The notes below the pieces were generated by a model. The model saw only the letters and a list, made by a program, of their open reading frames with translations, had not been told where the DNA came from and did not search any database. A program made the translations under genes and the position numbers. Shown one piece after another: positions 56,036 to 64,000 of a stretch of DNA of 64,000 bases. The DNA is from Roseivivax halotolerans (GTDB lineage: Bacteria; Pseudomonadota; Alphaproteobacteria; Rhodobacterales; Rhodobacteraceae), in assembly GCF_900115815.1 (NCBI RefSeq), contig NZ_FOXV01000003.1, positions 1 to 64,000 on the forward strand, written 5' to 3'. Positions within the stretch are counted from its first letter, which is position 1. Every line of letters starts with the position of its first letter.

Positions 56036-56667
56036 GCGATGCCCTCTCTATCCTTTGCAACATGGTAGTAGGCCCAGAGCGCGCGGGCCGCAACCGATCG
56101 CCAGGGCGACCAGGCCTCGGCCATCTGCCGCAAGTCCTTCTCGCGCGGACGGGTCTCGAGCCCGAATAGAACGCGCGCGGCTTCCTGAAGCGCAAGATCG
56201 CCTGGCGCAAAGACATCCGCGCGCCCGAGCGAGAACATCGCGTAGATCTCGGCGGTCCAGACGCCGATCCCTTTCACTTCGGTCAGCGTCGCGACCACCT
56301 CGTCGGTGGGCGCCGTTCGGAGGGAGGCGTAGTCGATCCGCGCATCGGCCAGCGCCTTGGCATAGCGCGCCTTTTGCCGCGACAGTCCAATCGCGCGCAG
56401 GTCGTCCTCGCTTGCAGCGCGGATCCGGGCCTCATCGACGAAGCCCGCCTCCTCGACGCGGCCCCGGATCGCGCGCGCGGAGGCGACAGAGACCTGCTGA
56501 CTGATGATCGCGTTCAAGAGCTGGTCGAACCCGTCCGGGTTGCGGCGAAGCGGCAATGGACCCGTGGCCTCGAGCGCCTCGGCGAAGCGCGGCTCGTTCG
56601 CGGCAAGCCAGTCCGCGCCTTCCGCGACGCAGGCGTCGGTTTCTATGATCCGGCCGATACGAGCCAT
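56032..56667 (-). CDS. DNA-3-methyladenine glycosylase II-like (AlkA/HhH-GPD)
   Basis: A 211-residue base-excision enzyme. The helix-hairpin-helix is at VKGIGVWTAEIYAMF, followed by the catalytic Asp in FAPGDLALQEA. The N-terminal block NAIISQQVSVASARAIRGRV is the AlkA signature. It has no Fe-S cluster Cys, unlike EndoIII. It removes alkylated bases. It overlaps the cobK gene by 25 bp and the esterase by 4 bp. Confidence 0.93.
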   Translation of the reverse strand: MARIGRIIETDACVAEGADWLAANEPRFAEALEATGPLPLRRNPDGFDQLLNAIISQQVSVASARAIRGRVEEAGFVDEARIRAASEDDLRAIGLSRQKARYAKALADARIDYASLRTAPTDEVVATLTEVKGIGVWTAEIYAMFSLGRADVFAPGDLALQEAARVLFGLETRPREKDLRQMAEAWSPWRSVAARALWAYYHVAKDREGIA

Positions 56668-57293
56668 GAGGCGGCCTCCTGCACTGTACGCACGCGCCTT
56701 CCCGGCGGTGCCGGAGCGCGCGCAATCAGGATGACGGGAATGTTGAGGCGGCGCGCGGCTGCGAGCTTGGGATACGACCCTTCACCACCAGCGTCGCGGG
56801 TGATGAGCAGATCGATTCCGAGCCGCCGCATCAGCGCCATCTCGGAGCCGATGGTGAACGGCCCTTCACCGGGCAGCATCACCGCGCCTTGCACCGGAGG
56901 GCGGGCGCGTCCGCTGCGCCGACGAATGAAGAGCCGCGCATGGGCGAAGCGGCTGAGCGCGGCGTAATCCTCGCCACCGGTCGTCGCCAAGACGCGCGCG
57001 CCGCGCGGAACCAATGCCGACGCCGCACGCAGATGGCGCAGGCGGATCCACCGATCTCCGGGCCGTGGCGCGTAGCCGGGCCGTTCGAGACGCAGATAGG
57101 GCAGCCCGCGCGCGTTCGCCGCCCGCCAGCTCCGCCAGTGCCCGGCACGGTCCATCGGGTGGCGTGCATCGACAAGCGCGCGGATACCATGCGGCACAGC
57201 ATCCTCGGGATAAAGCCTTACCGCGTCCGGGCAGAGGCGCAGCAGCGCCGTTCCCTCGGCACTTCCGACAATGATCGCGGCAGGATCGTTCAT
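56643..57293 (-). CDS. cobK: Precorrin-6A reductase
   Basis: A 216-residue NADPH-dependent enzyme of cobalamin synthesis. Family stretches are LVDARHPM, LPYLRLERPGY, VLATTGGEDYAAL, LPGEGPFTIGSEMALM and LLITRDAGGEGSYPKLAAA. It is the only cob gene in the window and shares a transcript with alkA and an esterase, an odd grouping. Divergent from an MFS gene with 75 bp between starts. Confidence 0.93.
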   Translation of the reverse strand: MNDPAAIIVGSAEGTALLRLCPDAVRLYPEDAVPHGIRALVDARHPMDRAGHWRSWRAANARGLPYLRLERPGYAPRPGDRWIRLRHLRAASALVPRGARVLATTGGEDYAALSRFAHARLFIRRRSGRARPPVQGAVMLPGEGPFTIGSEMALMRRLGIDLLITRDAGGEGSYPKLAAARRLNIPVILIARAPAPPGRRVRTVQEAASWLVSAGS

Positions 57294-57368
57294 GCCGAAG
57301 ATCTATCGCGGCACGGATCGGAACGCCATGACTTGCCGCCGCTCGCACGGAGGTCTAGCAACAGGGCC

Positions 57369-58574
57369 ATGAGTGAGACCCGCGCCAAGAGAAACGTCGC
57401 CGTCCTCGTCGCTGCACAGGCGATCCTCGGGGCGCAGATGCCGATGATCTTCATCGTCGGCGGCCTGGCGGGCCAGTCGCTCGCCTCGAATGTCTGTTTC
57501 GCGACGCTGCCGATTTCTCTCATCATCGTGGGCTCGATGGTCTCGGCCTCGCCCCTGGCAAGCTTCATGCAGGTCTTCGGCCGCCGCGCGGGCTTTTTCG
57601 TCGGCGCCGCAGGCGGCGCGCTTGGCGGGGCGATCGGAGCGCTCGGCCTCTGGCTTGCCTCCTTTCCGATCTTCCTCGCGGGCTCCTTCCTGACGGGCGT
57701 CTATTTCGCGGCGCATAACTTCTATCGTTTCGCCGCCGCCGACACGGCTTCCGAGGCGTTCCGGCCCAAGGCAATCTCCTACGTGCTCGCAGGCGGTCTG
57801 ATCTCGGCTCTGATCGGCCCTCAGATCGTGAAACTGACCTCCGAAGCCTATGTCATCCCGTTCCTCGGCACCTATGCGGCGGTGATCGCGGTGAACGTGC
57901 TGGGCTCGGGATTGTTCTTCTTTCTCGATATCCCGAAACCCGCGAAACCCGCCGAGGATGCACCGGTCGGTCGGACGCGGCGCGAGCTGGTGCAAAGCCC
58001 TCGCATCGCGGTTGCGATGATCTGCGCGATGGTTTCTTACGCGCTGATGAACCTCGTGATGACGTCGACCCCGCTTGCGGTCGTGGGGTGCGGCTTCGCG
58101 CAGGCGGATGCCGCGAACATCGTCTCGGCACACGTGCTGGCCATGTACGTGCCGTCCTTCTTCACCGGCCATGTCATCGCGCGGCTCGGTGTCGAGAAGG
58201 TCATGGGCCTCGGCCTTGCAATCCTCGCGGCGGCGGGCGTCGTGGCACTCTCGGGCGTCGAGCTTGCGAATTTCTACGTGGCGCTGATCCTGCTTGGGAT
58301 CGGCTGGAATTTCGGCTTCATCGGCGCAACGACGATGCTCTCGGGCGCACATCGCCCCGAAGAGCGCGGCCGCGTGCAGGGCCTCAACGACGTCGTGGTC
58401 TTCGGCGGCGTAACGGTGGCGTCGCTCGCCTCGGGCGGCTTGATGAATTGTTCGGGCGGCACGGCAGAGGCCGGATGGGCAGCGGTAAATATCGCGATGC
58501 TGCCGCTTCTGACGCTGGCCGGTGCGGCGCTCATCTGGCTCGCGCTCCGTCCGCGCCGCCAGCCCGCCGAATAG
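57369..58574 (+). CDS. MFS transporter
   Basis: A 401-residue 12-helix permease. Visible family features are SFMQVFGRRAGFFVGAAGGA (motif A-like), LTGVYFAAHNFYRFAAADTA and HRPEERGRVQGLNDVVVFGG. The subgroup is often found in roseobacters; the substrate is unknown. The ATG at 57369 starts the conserved domain; a longer open frame through the cobK region is antisense. Its stop is 1 nt from the stop of the convergent NDUFAF6-like gene. Confidence 0.88.
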   Translation: MSETRAKRNVAVLVAAQAILGAQMPMIFIVGGLAGQSLASNVCFATLPISLIIVGSMVSASPLASFMQVFGRRAGFFVGAAGGALGGAIGALGLWLASFPIFLAGSFLTGVYFAAHNFYRFAAADTASEAFRPKAISYVLAGGLISALIGPQIVKLTSEAYVIPFLGTYAAVIAVNVLGSGLFFFLDIPKPAKPAEDAPVGRTRRELVQSPRIAVAMICAMVSYALMNLVMTSTPLAVVGCGFAQADAANIVSAHVLAMYVPSFFTGHVIARLGVEKVMGLGLAILAAAGVVALSGVELANFYVALILLGIGWNFGFIGATTMLSGAHRPEERGRVQGLNDVVVFGGVTVASLASGGLMNCSGGTAEAGWAAVNIAMLPLLTLAGAALIWLALRPRRQPAE

Positions 58575-58575
58575 G

Positions 58576-59346
58576 CTAGAACCGGCCCGTTGCCTTCATC
58601 AGCGCGAGCCGCGCCGCGCTTTTCGCAGGGCCAGGCGCGAGCGTGCCGTCCTTGACGCGCTCCGGCGCGCGGGCCGCGGCTTTCAAGACGGGCTCTGCCT
58701 CCCATGTCGCGAGAAAGGCAGGCCGCGCCTCTTTCGAGATGCGGCCATGCCGTGCCTGGCGCAACCGCTCCAGCCCGCCTCTGGCCAGGGCCGCGACGGC
58801 TTCGGGGCGGCCGTCCACCATCGGCTGGCGCCCCTTCGATTCGAGTTCGGGGATCGCGCGGAAGAAGGCCGCGAGGCCCGCCGCATAACCCGCATCAAGG
58901 GCAGCGGCCTCGTCCACCGGCCCCAGACTCGATGCGGCAGCCAGCAGGAGGAGCCCACCCGTCTCCTCGATATAGCGATGGAAATGAGCGTCGTCCTCGA
59001 ACGGCTCCGGGTAGAGATCCCAGCGCCGGGCACCGACGAGGCGATCGAGACGCGCCGCCATACCCGGGGCGAGCGACAGTGCCAGCGGCGTGACGACGTC
59101 GTGCCGCCGGACCATGCCGCCCTCGGCAATCTCGGCCAGCGCATCGCGCCACCATTGCAGGCGCATTTCGCCGATCATCGCCTCGGAGGTGACCCAGGGC
59201 GCGCGCGCGACCTCGAGGTTGAAGGCATAGATCGGGAACAGCACGGCACGCGCCGCCACCGGCGCGGCCATGACCGCGCGGAAACGGCCGGGATCGCCAC
59301 GCTCCACCGCGGCGGCGCAGGATGTCAGATCGTCATCGAAGTCCAT
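58576..59346 (-). CDS. Squalene/phytoene synthase-fold protein, NDUFAF6-like
   Basis: A 256-residue protein with the trans-isoprenyl synthase fold (RAVLFPIYAFNLEVARAP, EMRLQWWRDALAEI, FHRYIEETGGLLLL). The two DxxxD Mg-binding motifs needed for squalene or phytoene synthesis are not clear (the second region reads IEETGG). The size and RLQWWRDAL motif fit the NDUFAF6-like group tied to complex I assembly in mitochondria and alphaproteobacteria. A catalytic isoprenoid role is unlikely. No carotenoid genes are nearby. Confidence 0.8.
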   Translation of the reverse strand: MDFDDDLTSCAAAVERGDPGRFRAVMAAPVAARAVLFPIYAFNLEVARAPWVTSEAMIGEMRLQWWRDALAEIAEGGMVRRHDVVTPLALSLAPGMAARLDRLVGARRWDLYPEPFEDDAHFHRYIEETGGLLLLAAASSLGPVDEAAALDAGYAAGLAAFFRAIPELESKGRQPMVDGRPEAVAALARGGLERLRQARHGRISKEARPAFLATWEAEPVLKAAARAPERVKDGTLAPGPAKSAARLALMKATGRF

Positions 59347-59356
59347 GAGGGCTCAG

Positions 59357-60997
59357 CTAGGCCCGCACGGCGCTCTGGGAAGGTGCGTCAACGACATCGC
59401 GGCAGAGCTTCCAGTTCACCGCGTCGATCAGCGCCGAAAACGAGGCATCGACGATATTGGCCGAGACGCCCACGGTCGACCAGCGCCGCCCCGCCCCGTC
59501 CTCGCTATCGATGATGACGCGGGTCACGGCCTCGGTGCCGCCTTGAGTGATCCGCACCTTGAAGTCGACGAGGCGCATATCCTCGATCATCTCCTGATAC
59601 GGGCCCAGATCCTTAGCCAGCGCCTTGGCGAGCGCGTTCACCGGCCCGCGATCACCGCCGGTCTCATCCATCGACTCGCTGACCGAAAGCTTCTTCTCGC
59701 CGTCGATCTTCACGACGACCACGGCCTCCGAAAGCGAGACCATCTTGTTGTATTTGTTTTTCCGCCGCTCGACCGAGACACGGTAACGCTTGACCTCGAA
59801 GAAGTCCGGCACGAGGCCGAGCTCTTCGCGCGCCAGCATCTCGAAGGAGGCTTGCGCGGTGTCATAGGCGTATCCCTCGTCCTCCCGCGCCTTCACCGTG
59901 TCGAGGATGCGGCCAAGCGCCGGATCGTCCTCGGCGACTGCAATTCCCGCCTCGGCCAGCCGCCGCTTGAGGTTCGAGCGCCCCGCCTGGTTCGACATCG
60001 GCACGACGCGGGCATTGCCGACGCTCTCGGGCGGGACGTGTTCGTAAAGGTCGGGTGCCTTCACAACGGCGGATGCATGCAGCCCCGCCTTGTGCGCGAA
60101 GGCAGAGGCCCCGACGTAAGGAAGTTGTTTCATCGGCACGCGGTTCAGCACGTCGTCGAGCATCCGGCTCACCCGCGTCAGCCCCGCGAGCGCCTCGCGG
60201 GTGACACCGGTCTCGAAACGGCTGGCATAAGGTTCTTTCAACAGCAGCGTTGGCAGAAGCGAGACGAGATTAGCATTGCCGCAGCGCTCCCCGAGCCCGT
60301 TGAGCGTTCCTTGGATCTGCCGCGCGCCTGCATCGATGGCGGCGAGCGATCCTGCGACCGCCATCTCGGTGTCGTTGTGGGTGTGGATGCCGAGACGATC
60401 CCCCGGAAGACCGGTCGCGACGAGATCGGAGACGACCTCCCCGATCCGCACCGGCAGCGTGCCGCCATTGGTGTCGCACAGAACCGCCCAACGCGCTCCG
60501 CCTTCGAGCGCCGCCTCTAGGCAGGCCCGCGCATAACCGGGATCGGCGGCATATCCGTCGAAGAAATGCTCCGCGTCGAACAGCGCCTCGCGCCCCTCGG
60601 CCACGCAATGGGCGATGGAGGCGCGAATATTCTCGAGATTTTCCTCGCGGCTTATCCCGAGCGCGGCCTCGACATGGTAGGGATGCGACTTGCCGACAAG
60701 GCACACGGCGGGCGTGCGCGCGTTGAGGACGGCGGCGAGCACGTCGTCATTCGCCGCCGACCGCCCTGCCCGCTTGGTCATCCCGAAAGCGGTCATGGTG
60801 GCACGCTCGGTGCGCGCCGTCTCGAAGAAGGCGCTGTCCGTGGGGTTCGCACCGGGCCAGCCGCCCTCGATATAGTCGAGCCCCAGCCCGTCGAGCGCGG
60901 CGGCGATCTTGAGCTTTTCGGGGGTGGAGAATTGCACCCCTTGCGTCTGCTGCCCGTCGCGGAGCGTGGTGTCGAAAAGGGAGAGGCGTTCGGTCAT
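59357..60997 (-). CDS. cimA: (R)-citramalate synthase
   Basis: A 546-residue enzyme that joins pyruvate and acetyl-CoA to citramalate, opening the threonine-independent route to isoleucine. The catalytic TIM barrel begins [18 protein letters not shown], with [14 protein letters not shown] holding the metal-binding His pair and [12 protein letters not shown]. The C-terminal LeuA-type regulatory domain is about residues 410-540 ([19 protein letters not shown]). It overlaps the cysS stop by ATGA, so the two genes are coupled. ilvC elsewhere in the window serves the same pathway. Confidence 0.95.
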   Translation of the reverse strand: MTERLSLFDTTLRDGQQTQGVQFSTPEKLKIAAALDGLGLDYIEGGWPGANPTDSAFFETARTERATMTAFGMTKRAGRSAANDDVLAAVLNARTPAVCLVGKSHPYHVEAALGISREENLENIRASIAHCVAEGREALFDAEHFFDGYAADPGYARACLEAALEGGARWAVLCDTNGGTLPVRIGEVVSDLVATGLPGDRLGIHTHNDTEMAVAGSLAAIDAGARQIQGTLNGLGERCGNANLVSLLPTLLLKEPYASRFETGVTREALAGLTRVSRMLDDVLNRVPMKQLPYVGASAFAHKAGLHASAVVKAPDLYEHVPPESVGNARVVPMSNQAGRSNLKRRLAEAGIAVAEDDPALGRILDTVKAREDEGYAYDTAQASFEMLAREELGLVPDFFEVKRYRVSVERRKNKYNKMVSLSEAVVVVKIDGEKKLSVSESMDETGGDRGPVNALAKALAKDLGPYQEMIEDMRLVDFKVRITQGGTEAVTRVIIDSEDGAGRRWSTVGVSANIVDASFSALIDAVNWKLCRDVVDAPSQSAVRA

Positions 60998-62436
60998 TGG
61001 AGAGCCTCCAGCTTGGCCGGGTCGAAGTCGGGGCCGGGCACGAGTTCAACGCCTTCTTTCGACATGCGGACCTCGACGCCGGCGTCGATGAGCATCGCTT
61101 TCAGGCGGTCGACCTCGGAGAAATCTTTGGTTTCCTTGGCTTCGATGCGTTCTTGGACCAAACGCAATTCCCAATGATCTAAATTACTTACCACGGGTTG
61201 TGCCGCCTTCGCATTTGCCATTTTGACCAAATCAAAACCCAATGCTTGAGCGCTCGCCACGAACACTTGGCGTTCTTTAAATTGCTTCTCATAGGAAAGG
61301 CTAAGAAATTCTGGGCTATTATCCACAAAACGCGCTATTCGCTTCAAATTAGTTAATGCGAATGAGGTGTTGAGATCATCGGACAATGCTTCAAGGATTT
61401 GTTCGTCACATTTCGACTGATCTGTTTCGGAGTTCATTAACTCAGGATCAGACAATACGATATTAATCCACGCACTAGTTTCACGGTCCGCCTCGCGCCG
61501 CTTCTCCGCCGTCCAATCCATCGGCTTGCGATAATGCGTCGAGAGGAACACGAAGCGGATCACCTCGCCCGGCACGCCCTGATCGAGCAGATCCCGCACC
61601 GTGAAGAAATTGCCCAAGGACTTGGACATCTTCTTGCCCTCGACCTGCAGCATCTCGTTGTGCACCCAGAAATTCGCAAAATGGCCCTCGGGATGCGCGC
61701 AGGAGCTTTGCGCGATCTCGTTCTCGTGGTGGGGAAACATCAGATCGTTGCCGCCGCCGTGAATGTCGAAGCTTTTTCCAAGGAGCGCATCGGCCATCGC
61801 GGAGCACTCGATATGCCAGCCTGGCCGGCCCCGGCCCCAAGGGCTCTCCCATCCGGGCGTGCCCTCTTCGGCGGGCTTCCAAAGGACGAAATCCATCGGG
61901 TTCTCTTTGTAGGGCGCCACCTCGACCCGCGCGCCCGCGATCATGTCGTCGATGCTGCGGCCCGAGAGCTTTCCGTAAGCCTTGTAGCTTTCCACCTTGA
62001 ACAGCACGTGCCCCTCGGCGGCGTAGGCATGACCCTTCGCGATCAGATCCTCGATCATCGCGATCATCTCGCCGATATAGCCTGTCGCGCGCGGCGCATG
62101 GGTCGGCTGGAGCGCGCCGAGTGCGCCCATATCCTCAAGGAACCAGCCGATCGTCTCTTCGGTGATCTCGCCGATCTCGCGGCCGGTCGCGGCGGCCCGC
62201 GCGTTGATCTTGTCGTCGACATCGGTGAAATTTCGCACATAGGTCACGTGCTCTTCACCGTAGACATGCCGCAAAAGCCGGTAGAGCACGTCGAACACCA
62301 CGACGGGGCGCGCATTGCCCAAATGAGCACGGTCGTAAACCGTCGGCCCGCAGACATACATACGCACGTTCTCGGGGTCGATCGGCTCGAACCGCTCTTT
62401 CCGGCGCGTCTTGGTGTTGTGAAATGTCAGGTCCAT
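60994..62436 (-). CDS. cysS: Cysteinyl-tRNA synthetase
   Basis: A 480-residue class I synthetase. The HIGH-type signature is [11 protein letters not shown], the Zn Cys is in YVCGPTVYD and the KMSKS loop is [10 protein letters not shown]. The part encoding about residues 320-420 (DALR domain, around [20 protein letters not shown]) is built from DNA of about 40% GC, against over 60% on both sides, yet the frame is intact. This looks like replacement by a foreign allele. It overlaps cimA by 4 nt. Confidence 0.96.
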   Translation of the reverse strand: MDLTFHNTKTRRKERFEPIDPENVRMYVCGPTVYDRAHLGNARPVVVFDVLYRLLRHVYGEEHVTYVRNFTDVDDKINARAAATGREIGEITEETIGWFLEDMGALGALQPTHAPRATGYIGEMIAMIEDLIAKGHAYAAEGHVLFKVESYKAYGKLSGRSIDDMIAGARVEVAPYKENPMDFVLWKPAEEGTPGWESPWGRGRPGWHIECSAMADALLGKSFDIHGGGNDLMFPHHENEIAQSSCAHPEGHFANFWVHNEMLQVEGKKMSKSLGNFFTVRDLLDQGVPGEVIRFVFLSTHYRKPMDWTAEKRREADRETSAWINIVLSDPELMNSETDQSKCDEQILEALSDDLNTSFALTNLKRIARFVDNSPEFLSLSYEKQFKERQVFVASAQALGFDLVKMANAKAAQPVVSNLDHWELRLVQERIEAKETKDFSEVDRLKAMLIDAGVEVRMSKEGVELVPGPDFDPAKLEALQ

Positions 62437-62523
62437 GCGAGCCTCAAACCTCGGGCGTCCTCTCGGAGGCGGGCTCTAGCAGCTTCGTTTTGGAAGTCGA
62501 ACGAAAGACGGCCCGCCGGTGGA

Positions 62524-62568
62524 TCAGCGGATAATGCAACAGATGATGGTGATGCGCGCCGTGTTCAT
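62524..62568 (-). CDS. Candidate leader peptide before cysS-cimA (MNTARITIICCIIR)
   Basis: A 14-codon frame begins ATG at 62568 and stops at 62524, 88 nt before cysS. It is very rich in Ile (six) and has two adjacent Cys codons, the two amino acids linked to the downstream genes cimA (isoleucine) and cysS (cysteine). The ribosome binding site is weak and no clear terminator/antiterminator pair was found. It could be an attenuation leader or chance. Confidence 0.3.
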   Translation of the reverse strand: MNTARITIICCIIR

Positions 62569-62667
62569 GGGGCGGGCTTAGCGCTCGCGAAGGAGTGAGG
62601 CAAGGGAATTGTCGCGGGCACTGCGCCGGGGCAAGATCATTGGACGACACGCGAGGGCAGCTGCGCC

Positions 62668-63012
62668 ATGACCGCCATTTCCTCCATCCGCAATCTCGGC
62701 CCCGCCGTCGAGCGGGACTGCGCCCGCGCGGGCATCCATGATGCGGAAACCTTGCGGGCAATCGGGGCGCATGAAGCTTACGGCCGGATGATCGAGGCCG
62801 GGATCCGCCCGCATTTCATCGGCTACTACGTGCTTGTCATGGCGCTGCAGGGACGGCCCTGGAATGATTGCAAAGGGGCGGAGAAAGAGGCACTTCGGAT
62901 AGAGTTCGACAGGCTCAAGGCCGAGCGGCGGGGCAGCGGCTCGGGACTGCCCGACGCGCTGGCAGAGGCGCTCGACCGGATCGGGGTACGGCCCGCCCGA
63001 ACGCAGCGGTAG
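62668..63012 (+). CDS. TfoX C-terminal domain protein
   Basis: A 114-residue protein made almost wholly of the TfoX/Sxy C-terminal helical domain: SIRNLGPAVERDCARAGIHD, AETLRAIGAHEAYGRMI and FIGYYVLVMALQGRPWND. Such stand-alone domains are common in Rhodobacteraceae and lack the N-terminal part of competence regulators. The role is unknown. Divergent from cysS. Confidence 0.85.
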   Translation: MTAISSIRNLGPAVERDCARAGIHDAETLRAIGAHEAYGRMIEAGIRPHFIGYYVLVMALQGRPWNDCKGAEKEALRIEFDRLKAERRGSGSGLPDALAEALDRIGVRPARTQR

Positions 63013-63075
63013 CGCGGAACTGGCACTGTGCAAGCGACGTTAATTCCCAAACGCAGCCATTATCCGGAGTTCGAC

Positions 63076-63249
63076 ATGGACCTTGTCCGCATCATTCTCG
63101 CAATCATCCTCCCGCCGCTCGGCGTCTTCCTGCAGGTGGGCCTCGGCAAGCATTTCTGGATCAATATTCTTCTGACGCTTCTGGGCTACATCCCAGGCAT
63201 CGTGCACGCCGTCTGGATCATCGCACGGACGGGCCCCCGCTCCGTATGA
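63076..63249 (+). CDS. YqaE/Pmp3 family small membrane protein
   Basis: A 57-residue protein with two membrane helices (IILAIILPPLGVFLQVGLG, FWINILLTLLGYIPGIVHAV), the Pmp3/UPF0057 signature with PPLGVFLQVG. In other organisms members affect membrane potential under salt or cold stress. ATG at 63076 follows a GGAG. Overlaps the next gene by 4 nt. Confidence 0.93.
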   Translation: MDLVRIILAIILPPLGVFLQVGLGKHFWINILLTLLGYIPGIVHAVWIIARTGPRSV

Positions 63250-63623
63250 GCCGAGAGAGTGACTTCCGCGCGCTGGAGAAGGTGGAACGTTGGGCCAACC
63301 GAATGGACCGAGCCTTCCGCATTCCCGGCACGCGCATCAGGTTCGGCTGGGATTCGATCGTCGGTCTGATCCCGGGTCTCGGCGACACAGCAGCGGTCGC
63401 GCCTGCCGCGTACATTATCTCGACTGCACACCGTGTCGGTGCGCCATCGCACCTACTCGTGCGCATGGGCGCGAATGTCGGTGTCGACTGGCTCGTCGGG
63501 CTTGTGCCGCTGGCAGGTGACATCCTCGACGTCGGCTACAAGTCCAACACCCGCAATGCGCGGCTTTTGCGCGCCCATCTTGAAGAGCGGCACGGACCTG
63601 CAGGCATGAAAACGGTCAACTGA
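63246..63623 (+). CDS. DUF4112 family protein
   Basis: A 125-residue protein of the DUF4112 group, recognised by WDSIVGLIPGLGDTAAVA, HLLVRMGANVGVDWLVGLVP and GDILDVGYKSNTRNARLL. It has two hydrophobic segments and the repeated P-x-x-GD motif. Its function is unknown. It starts within the end of the YqaE gene (ATGA), so the two are made together. Confidence 0.92.
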   Translation: MSRESDFRALEKVERWANRMDRAFRIPGTRIRFGWDSIVGLIPGLGDTAAVAPAAYIISTAHRVGAPSHLLVRMGANVGVDWLVGLVPLAGDILDVGYKSNTRNARLLRAHLEERHGPAGMKTVN

Positions 63624-63643
63624 CCGGCGCAGCCACGACAAAG

Positions 63644-63673
63644 AGAAAGGGGCGCCCCGCAAGGCGCCCCTTT
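63644..63673. terminator. Convergent terminator between DUF4112 and ndk
   Basis: A perfect 12-bp stem (gaaaggggcgcc / ggcgcccctttc) with a 6-nt loop, 20 nt after the DUF4112 stop and 27 nt after the ndk stop on the other strand. The stem has T-rich and A-rich edges, so it can end both transcripts. Confidence 0.85.
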
Positions 63674-63700
63674 CCCATTTCCTGTCCCTCGGAAGCTTGT

Positions 63701-64000
63701 TCAGCCGACGATCTCGAGACCCGAGAAGAAGAAGCTGATTTCTTCTTTCGCCGTATCGGGCGCGTCCGAGCCGTGGACGGAGTTTTCACCGACGCTCTCT
63801 GCGAATTCTGCGCGGATCGTGCCGGCATCAGCGTCGGCCGGGTTGGTCGCACCCATCACTTCGCGGTTCTTCGCGATGGCATTATCGCCTTCGAGCACCT
63901 GCACCACGACCGGCGCGGAGGCCATGAATTCGCACAGCTCGTCGTAGAAGGGGCGCTCCTTGTGGACGGCATAGAAGGCACCGGCCTGCGCCTTGGAAAG
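63701..64000 (-). CDS. ndk: Nucleoside diphosphate kinase, 3' part
   Basis: The C-terminal 99 residues of Ndk, starting outside the window ([20 protein letters not shown]...). The phosphate-accepting His is in [20 protein letters not shown]. It balances nucleoside triphosphate pools. The 5' part lies beyond position 64000. Confidence 0.97.
   Translation of the reverse strand, partial: LSKAQAGAFYAVHKERPFYDELCEFMASAPVVVQVLEGDNAIAKNREVMGATNPADADAGTIRAEFAESVGENSVHGSDAPDTAKEEISFFFSGLEIVG

Noticed and set aside
62444-62567. His-rich frame (HEHGAHHHHLLHYP) overlapping the candidate leader peptide
   Set aside because: No start codon near it, and the four His codons look like a by-product of the same CAT/ATC run read in another frame.

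Overview
The window is about 64 kb of GC-rich, densely coded chromosome from an alphaproteobacterium, most likely a Rhodobacteraceae (roseobacter-type) species. This rests on gene content and layout: an iscR-nifS-sufB-sufC-sufD-sufS operon whose IscR lacks the three clustered cysteines, a gluconate TRAP operon beside a LacI-type regulator with GACAGCGCTGTC operators, a form II cox-like locus, the PQQ-associated ABC transporter pair, and the G/C palindromes common between genes in this family. There is no rRNA, CRISPR array or prophage. The only mobile element is a damaged IS3-family copy at the left edge.

Layout. 1-1735: IS3 copy that appears to have cut a STAS/SEC14-like gene, followed by about 650 bp of gene-poor DNA. 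1736-3721: phosphate transporter and NUDIX hydrolase. 4055-8690: gluconate uptake and phosphorylation (gntK plus TRAP P-Q-M), divergent from its LacI-family regulator across two operators. 8843-15147: a five-gene exopolysaccharide cluster (GT2 synthase, GH8 glycanase, HlyD-type adaptor, Cache-HAMP membrane sensor, small beta-barrel) with no BcsB and no clear PilZ motif. It resembles the mixed-linkage beta-glucan (Bgs) type more than classical cellulose synthesis and is the most interesting accessory system here. 15480-18314: CoA-transferase, GST, methionine aminopeptidase. 18431-20772: TPP riboswitch and thiM-thiE-thiD salvage operon. 20899-26101: FAH-family enzyme and a cox-like molybdenum hydroxylase operon (coxG-S-L-M order, form II active site). 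26248-27767: PQQ-associated ABC transporter. 27777-31188: class V aminotransferase, two Lrp regulators, divergent ilvC, tRNA-Arg(CCG). 31258-42137: methyltransferase (possible DMSP-synthesis enzyme) and the large iscR-suf operon, with two methyltransferase-like genes and several small genes inserted between sufB and sufC. 42305-50219: housekeeping genes (hydrolase, DUF924, MFS, queA, YhdP-like protein, peroxiredoxin). 50256-54628: DUF455 protein, M23 peptidase-bactofilin pair, MFS efflux gene. 54601-64000: HNH nuclease, esterase, alkA-like glycosylase, cobK, MFS, NDUFAF6-like protein, cimA, cysS, small genes and the 3' part of ndk.

The clearest regulatory signals are the TPP riboswitch, whose aptamer 3' strand is perfectly complementary to an anti-Shine-Dalgarno segment in front of thiM; the paired gntR operators; an Irr/ICE-like palindrome upstream of iscR; and a strong intrinsic terminator lying inside the first codons of an MFS gene. 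cysS contains a sharply bounded stretch of about 40% GC in a GC-rich gene, which looks like allelic recombination.
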